From NCBI GenBank assembly GCA_026545765.1, contig CM048839.1:89046414-89110413 (forward strand): DNA of 64,000 nt. Direction: 5' to 3'. Under the pieces are notes generated by a model. It did no database searches, was not told where the DNA came from, and saw only the letters and a program-made list of their open reading frames with translations. The position numbers were made by a program, and so were the translations under genes. The DNA comes from Plantago major. Its lineage: Eukaryota; Streptophyta; Magnoliopsida; Lamiales; Plantaginaceae. Positions 58,101 through 64,000 of this stretch are shown here, in pieces (within the stretch, counting starts at the first letter, position 1; each line of letters begins with the position of its first letter).

Positions 58101-61100
58101 GATAGTGGATGACAATCCATGTAAATATTGAGAATATGGTGGGTATTTATTTAGTCACATGGGGGTACTTTATTGCCGTTCTGGAAATTGCTAATTTGTA
58201 ATGTGACGCTAAGATAGGGAATAAAGTCCAATTAAAATGGGACGAATGGAGTAATTGAGAAACAACAGTCTCATAGAAAAATCAAGGGTCCACTAAAAAT
58301 TTACCTGGAAAATTCCACCTTGAACAAGAGCAAAGAAAAGACCAGAAGTGACGGCATTTGCTGCAAGATTTGACCCACCACCCATTCCACTTACCAACGT
58401 AAACATTGCCCCAGAACCAAAGGCTGCAATCATACTGCAATGACAAAGTGCCAGGTAGTTAGCATTTGCAGCTGGAGACAAAGATGCATATGTCACATGA
58501 TATACTACTAGGGAGATAAATAATTAAACAAATAAATCACCTTGAAGAAAATAATTCACATACATTACTGAAAGAATTTAGAAACTCATAAATTGGAAAT
58601 TATAGTAGCTCGACTGAAGGAGTAACAAGCAAAGAGAAAAAGAAATACCACTTCATTGGCATACTTGTCACAGAGCGATAAACTAAAACCAGAAACTGAA
58701 GCTGGAGACTGGACAGCTAGAATAAGCCTAAAATTGATCTTCATACATATCCAGGTAAAGTTTCACATATTCCGCTAGAACAAGCATAGACCCGAAGAGT
58801 AGGTGTAATGATGTATGTTACCATATCCCCAGAAATTATCATCCTTAGTCTTGAACTTAGCATGTTGCACAAAGTCAGTTAACAAAACAAACTAAAAATT
58901 TGCAGAAGAGTTGTCGATACGACAGCTTTCTGTCCTAATTGGAAGTTATAGGAGCTCGACTGATGGAGTAACAAGCAAGTAGAAAAAGAAATACCACTTC
59001 ATTGGCATACTTGTCATAGAGCGATAAACTAAGACCAGAAAAACAGGTGCAGACTGAAGCTGGAGACTGGACAGCTAGAATAAGCCTAAACTTGATCTCC
59101 GTACATATCCAGCTAGAACAAGCATAGAACCGAAGAGTAGGTGTAATGATGTATGTTATCATATCCCCGGAAAGTAACATCCTTGGTCTTGAACTTGACA
59201 TGTTTCACAATTTCAGTAAACAAAACAAACTAAGAATTTGCAGAAGAGTTGTACTCCCCGCAATCCAAATGAGGTCGATACGACAGCTTTCTATCCTAAT
59301 TTAGCCCCGTTACATAGATTTAATATTAAAATCTCATTCAATGATGAGAACATCTGATGAACGAAAAGGAGAAATACTGATCATCCCAAAATACAAGGCA
59401 TAAAGCAATTTCCGTATGTGCTCCCAAAAGTTACTTTGAATCTCTCATGTTTCTTAAACTATTCAAACAACACATGTAGCTTCATCGGAGAGTTTCTGCT
59501 CTGATTGGGAAATATCAGGGACTAAGACAGTAGTTCTATATTTTTATTAACATTAGAGAATCAATTTAAACAATTGTCACCCTCTTTTTAGATCTACAAG
59601 GAAAGTTTGCGGCATCCAACAGATAGACACTCCACCAGGCTTACTTGAGTTATTTTTAATCCACGGCCACCATTGTCTTGAAGTTTATCATATTATGATT
59701 TGGAAATTCCCTATGATTTTGAAGTTCAATGATCTGAACTAATTATCTAAGGAACAACTATAACTAATTGTTAAAGGGATTTAACTCAAGTTGAGAAAAT
59801 GCGCAACTCCAGTGGCTGAGCTCTTTCCAAACTGACTTCTCAAAATGTTGCCATTTTTTCCTGAACTTTCTTAATCAAAGCAATAATATCATTAAGGTAA
59901 GTTATATGAAGCTATTCACATTCATAGTAGCCAACAGAACTGCTACAAACTATAGCAAATAAAATCGATGCTATGCTATGTCTGCTATAGAAGGGTTTTA
60001 AGTAGCATTTGCTATTTAATACCATATGGTAAACTAAGTAAAAACTTATACACACACTTCCCAGTCATCAAACACAGCATAAAATCCCTTTGTTTAATTT
60101 TAGGATGTTAAAAATGTTCGAGAACTTAGATTTATGTTACCTTTTGCATAGTTATACATGAAAGTCGACTTTACATTCACTTTAAGAACTAATGACAGTT
60201 TTCTCATGTACTTTTACTTCTTTACGAATAATAATTGCTATAACAGCTCTTGTAGTGATACATTTCTCTCACACCCGTTAGTGAGGTCTATTAGCTACAG
60301 CTACTATGATAACATTGATTAAGAGATGTCACGGGATGAAGTGCACGCTTTGTAAGAACATGAGAAATCAAATGATACAGCTTAAAGTCACAACGATTGT
60401 CAGTTTAAACCATTGTTTTCTTAGCATGTTGAAATGGATTTTTGCAGCTTTAGCCTGCTCAGGATGCCATTATTTAATGCAATACACAGACAAATATATG
60501 GGGTCCATGTGTATGTGTTATGGTATATTTAATCTCTATTTGAGAATTGAAACAATCACTGCATCAGAAGTTACTCATTAACCAAAGAAAATGCAGTGAA
60601 GCTTCACAGTGACATTGTTTACCTCAAAGACTTCAAACTTCACCTAATCTGTATGTAACCGTGTGAACTTAGAACCGTGTAAGTACACAAGAGTGCCATG
60701 TAGAAAAGATTGAGATAACTGTCAAGTAGCATCTGTTGCACACTCGTTCCACCTCACATGTGAACAAAAACGTAAATATATAAAAACGTACGGACCACAC
60801 CATACATGCAATGACTAGGCCTTAAGATTCAATAGAAGACTCAGGCAAATTAGGTGACATTCTCAGCAAAACAAAAATTGATTCTGAAAAATCAGATGCA
60901 AAGAGCCCATATGTGTGGGTTCATGTACGTTCATTTTTCAGTTGGAAAATATATTTCTGAATATACATAGGAGACGTTTTGTACTAGATATGACTTTATG
61001 GAAGAGTTACGTGGGAGATTATTTGAAAGATTGGTATCAACAAATCTTTGTTTAGTGGGAGTAAGATTTAGTAAGAAAAATAATGTGCGGCAACAACTTT

Positions 61101-62610
61101 ATGCATTACCATTTCCTATCCAGCATTTCTCAATATTTTTAACATTCAATTTTAACCCAAAAAATGGCAGTCACTGCACCATAACAACACCTGTCATTCT
61201 CCAAGAAAACACATCAGATATTGGACTAATCACCATCGCTAACCTTTCAAGTTTTGCTTTTTGAGATTTTCCTTCCTCATCTATTTCTGAATCTTGCTAA
61301 AAGAATCAGAGGAGAAGCATAAATTAAAGCTATCACCATGGTGATGCTGGCCAATAAAATTCCAGTCACAGGAGTTTTGAAGAAGGTGAACTTCGATTAG
61401 AGAATGTTTACCTCTTTTAGTTTGTTTGTTCCTTCTTCCCTTTCTTGACATGGGCAAATTTTGTCATTATTTTTTTAATCATTCACCTCGATTTATATCA
61501 TCCCCACCTCAGATTTATATCTCCCCAACCTTTGGGGGATATAATATCGTGAATTATACCGGGTAAGCTTGATAAGATGTGACTGACCCTGTAACAACCA
61601 GCTGATACCAAACTCTTCGATTAAGGATGATTAATAATCCTAATCTTTAGTTATCTGCTGGAATTCCATGTACAGAACAGCTCCATAATGCATATATTCA
61701 CATATGCCCGCATGACTTACTTTAGCAGATTAGTTGTATTCGTATGTTTCGGAGTTCCCCGTGGTAACAAGACATAGAGTTTAAAAAAATAAGTTATTTC
61801 TATAATCCGTACAGCATACCTAGATTGAACATCCTCTTTGCCCTTTATTCTTCTCAAGACGCACGATATGCCAGCATTGACTCCTGTCATGACAGCAAAA
61901 TTGCGTGCTTGTATCAACGGACCACCTGCAAGAGCCTACAGACAGAAAACCAGCACCCTCCTTCACTAAAACATACAGAATCTATAATGGATAGTACATG
62001 TTAAGCAACTAATAAGTTCCCGTAAAGCAGCCATTAAACTTTTCTCCAAAAGTAGCCAAAATATGACCACCATTTTAAGTAAAAAGAAAAACGAGCACTA
62101 AAAGCTTCTCGACTGAATCGATATTACCCGAACATATAAAATCAATTAACACTAAGCAGTTGGGTTCAAAATTAAATACTTATCTACTACAAGTAAGACT
62201 AATTGAGTTCATCAACAGAATTAAACATTTGATTAGACAGAGAAATATAAGCCATTTTTGCAAACGGCGAAATTGAAATTGTGAGAAAAATAGAAATAAT
62301 TGTAATGTAGAAAAGGCTCATTGAAAACCTGAGCTTGTTTGAGAGAGTTGAGAGCATCAGGGTTGAGACCAGCGGCGGTAGGAGGCGGAGGAACCAAGGT
62401 GGAGACATCGCCGGTGATTGTACCCATGAAACCCCCAATCGCAGCTCCCTGGGCGGCGCTAGTGACGGTTACGACGGCGGCTTCAACCGGCAAGGTCTGC
62501 TGGGCAAGCCAGCCTCTGAATTTAACCTCCACCTCCTTGAATTTGGACTGCACTAGTGCTATCGGATTCTGCTCACCCACCACCATGGCTCCTTGCTTCG
62601 TTTCTCCCAT
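55157..62610 (-). CDS. HP30: HP30-like chloroplast inner-envelope translocase subunit (Tim17/22/23 family with SAM domain), 256 aa
   Basis: Six exons with GT-AG junctions join into one frame: 62329-62610, 61820-61935, 58305-58434, 55441-55589, 55275-55337 and 55157-55187 (771 bp with TGA). The protein starts MGETKQGAM and has LPVEAAVVTVTSAAQGAAIGG, then QARNFAVMTGVNAGISCVLRR and GKEDVQSSMIAAFGSGA. These are the glycine-rich membrane helices of the Tim17/22/23 fold. Residues about 185-240 form a SAM domain (SMLNNLGLLTYEKNFKKGLL, DVKIPPGPRLLILDHI). Arabidopsis HP30 proteins have this layout and similar length and help import proteins lacking a transit peptide into chloroplasts. No lesion was found. 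Introns 2 and 3 are 3.4 and 2.7 kb and full of repeats. The gene has no operon partner. Confidence 0.93.
55791..56025. mobile_element. Stowaway-like MITE in HP30 intron 3
   Basis: Starts TACTCATTCAGTCCCCCC and ends AGGGCTGAGGGAGTA, TA at both edges. The inverted ends are imperfect. Confidence 0.65.
56026..57218. other. HP30 intron 3, unique-looking DNA
   Basis: No gene or clear repeat apart from CATA/CGCA microsatellite-like words at 57150-57184. Confidence 0.4.
57228..57323. mobile_element. 96-bp foldback MITE with 9-bp target duplication
   Basis: Arms of about 42 bp pair almost perfectly around a loop of some 13 bases, starting GGGTAAAATCC and ending GGATTTACCCC. CCACAATAA flanks it at 57219-57227 and 57324-57332, a duplication length typical of Mutator-like elements. 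It lies in HP30 intron 3 and would be transcribed with it. Confidence 0.8.
57333..57622. other. HP30 intron 3, A-rich DNA
   Basis: Contains A-runs at 57338-57353 and 57478-57491. The words ACCATTAAGG and ATTATTGAGAACTTAGG occur between them. No gene. Confidence 0.4.
57623..58058. mobile_element. MITE with AGGCAAAAAA ends in HP30 intron 3
   Basis: Inverted ends AGGCAAAAAAAACATTGTGCC (57623) and, on the other strand, AGGCAAAAAAGCATTTTG (58058). AATATT flanks both sides but a full target duplication is not clear. Confidence 0.55.
58591..59290. repeat. 346-bp tandem duplication in HP30 intron 2
   Basis: The block 58591-58936 is repeated at 58937-59290 with small indels and about 90% identity by eye. 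Both copies share CCACTTCATTGGCATACTTGT and GGACAGCTAGAATAAGCC. Confidence 0.88.
59291..61819. other. rest of HP30 intron 2
   Basis: No convincing gene or element. Around 59925-60010 words such as CTATAGCAAAT and GCTATGCTATG suggest an old hAT-like MITE, but no ends were found. Confidence 0.4.
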
Positions 62611-62760
62611 GATTTGGTTCTGTGTGTGTGTGATTGGGTTTTGGAGAGTGAGAGCCGGCAGGTGGAAGAAGAGAAGAGAATGGGGAAATGGATAACAGAA
62701 TACCGTATGTATATGTACTGCTCTTGACAATTTCTTTTCCTTCTACCTTTTCTTTTCCTT
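62611..62760 (-). promoter_or_regulatory. HP30-like 5' UTR and proximal promoter
   Basis: Ahead of the ATG the minus strand is rich in CT and has a (CA)n stretch (62616-62632), as in many plant leaders. No clear TATA box. Confidence 0.4.
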
Positions 62761-62833
62761 TTCCTTTTTACATCAATTTAGGGCGAATTACATCCACACC
62801 CGTCTTAGATGTCGGAATTACACATTAGTATCA

Positions 62834-63281
62834 CTTAGTCGAACAATTACAATTTAGTCCACAAATTTGACCAAATTCGAATTAAAACCTGGAAAAGTCA
62901 ATTTTGCCCCTCTCAGATTATTGGATTTTGAAGGTTCTTAAACAATATCGTTTAATCATTGTAATTCAAGTCCAGGATATCTAATTTTTTATATATGTGA
63001 CCATAAGATTCCGAAAAAACTCAAATAAGCCCCCAAACTTCTATTTCAATTTGTAAATTATCCCCAACTTCAATCCTAGATCAAATCTATACGTTGAACA
63101 TCAAAATCGAAAACCAAAAACACAATCGAAACATTTAATTGAAATCGGAGCATAACAACTCCGATTGGTTTATTTAAAATTTCATAAGGCCATGTTTGGT
63201 TGTGATGGAGTTGAATAGCTCAATTAAGCTGGTCAACGGGAATTATGGGTTTTTGGACTAAACTGTAATTGTCCGACTAAG
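62834..63281. mobile_element. inverted-repeat element upstream of the HP30-like gene
   Basis: 62834-62861 pairs with 63254-63281 as a 28-bp inverted repeat with 26 matches. The 392 bp between do not code. This may be a MITE whose real ends lie slightly further out. Confidence 0.55.
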
Positions 63282-63690
<409 letters not shown>

Positions 63691-63906
63691 TTTAAAAGTC
63701 GTAAAATTTAGAATAATCCAAATATAGTCAAGAGTGGTCTCTATTTGTAGAGGACGAAAAAACATGAAAAACGGTATAACTTTTATATTTTTATATATTT
63801 ATATTTTATGAATTATGAAAAAAATAAAATAACAAACAATTAAAAAAAAAAAAAGATAAACAGGTGCTGGACGGCTGAAGCAAGGAATTTAGCCGTTCTT
63901 GATCAG

Positions 63907-63964
63907 CCATGGTGATGGCGCGCCGTGGTGGTGCTATTGGAGGCACCACGGCGCTCCACCATGG
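63907..63964. other. GC-rich foldback
   Basis: GCGCCGTGGTG (63920-63930) pairs perfectly with CACCACGGCGC (63944-63954), and CCATGGTG (63907-63914) pairs with CACCATGG (63957-63964) outside it. It may be the end of an element that continues past the window. Confidence 0.7.
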
Positions 63965-64000
63965 ACGGCTGCTGCCATGACCACTCCCTCCCATTGGGAG

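Noticed and set aside
58935-59201. 88-codon minus-strand ORF inside HP30 intron 2
   Set aside because: It lies in the tandem-duplicated intron segment, the sister copy is not open, and no domain is visible.

Overview
This is about 64 kb of plant nuclear DNA, most likely from a eudicot. It has GT-AG introns, plant-type retrotransposons, Stowaway-like miniature elements and long (TA)n tracts. It holds one gene that looks intact, one host-type gene torn apart by insertions, and a dense nest of transposable elements. I cannot name the species. No RNA gene, CRISPR array or bacterial-type operon was seen.

Left part (1-15.4 kb): a Ty1/copia element on the minus strand (cut by the window edge; LTR 2702-4427) lies next to, and probably inside, a large Ty3/gypsy element of the Tat lineage, also on the minus strand. 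The Tat element has an LTR (14473-15404), a 750-codon gag-protease frame (12141-14393), a decayed pol with reverse transcriptase, two RNase H domains and integrase (8892-12140), a spacer with repeats and nested hairpins, and an antisense gene with introns (5011-6893, plus strand). gag-protease and pol share one frame and are separated by a single UAG in the context UAG CAA UUA CAG, the leaky-stop context of tobamoviruses.

Middle left (15.4-28.8 kb): AT-rich repeat arrays, a LINE fragment, MITEs and a copia-type LTR followed by a ladder of small hairpins. A complete 3376-bp hAT element (21319-24694, perfect 8-bp target duplication) has jumped into that ladder. A cluster of Stowaway-like MITEs follows.

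Centre (28.8-42.6 kb): a plus-strand gene whose first exon joins a copia-Gag-like domain to the start of an ankyrin region, and whose last exons encode a four-helix PGG membrane domain (ACD6/ITN1 family). MITEs, Helitron-like ends and a 7.5-kb gag-only LTR element (34065-41588, target duplication TTTGG) interrupt it. Each LTR of that element carries two satellite arrays, and one LTR is itself split by a CACTA-like element (38613-39979).

Right part (42.6-64 kb): two LINEs lie head to head (minus 43.4-46.2 kb, plus 46.8-52.35 kb), followed by MITEs. Then comes the one apparently functional host gene, a six-exon HP30-like Tim17/22/23 protein with a C-terminal SAM domain (55157-62610, minus strand), whose introns hold a foldback element, MITEs and a 346-bp tandem duplication. 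The window ends with an inverted repeat, a (TA)n tract and a long GC-rich foldback.
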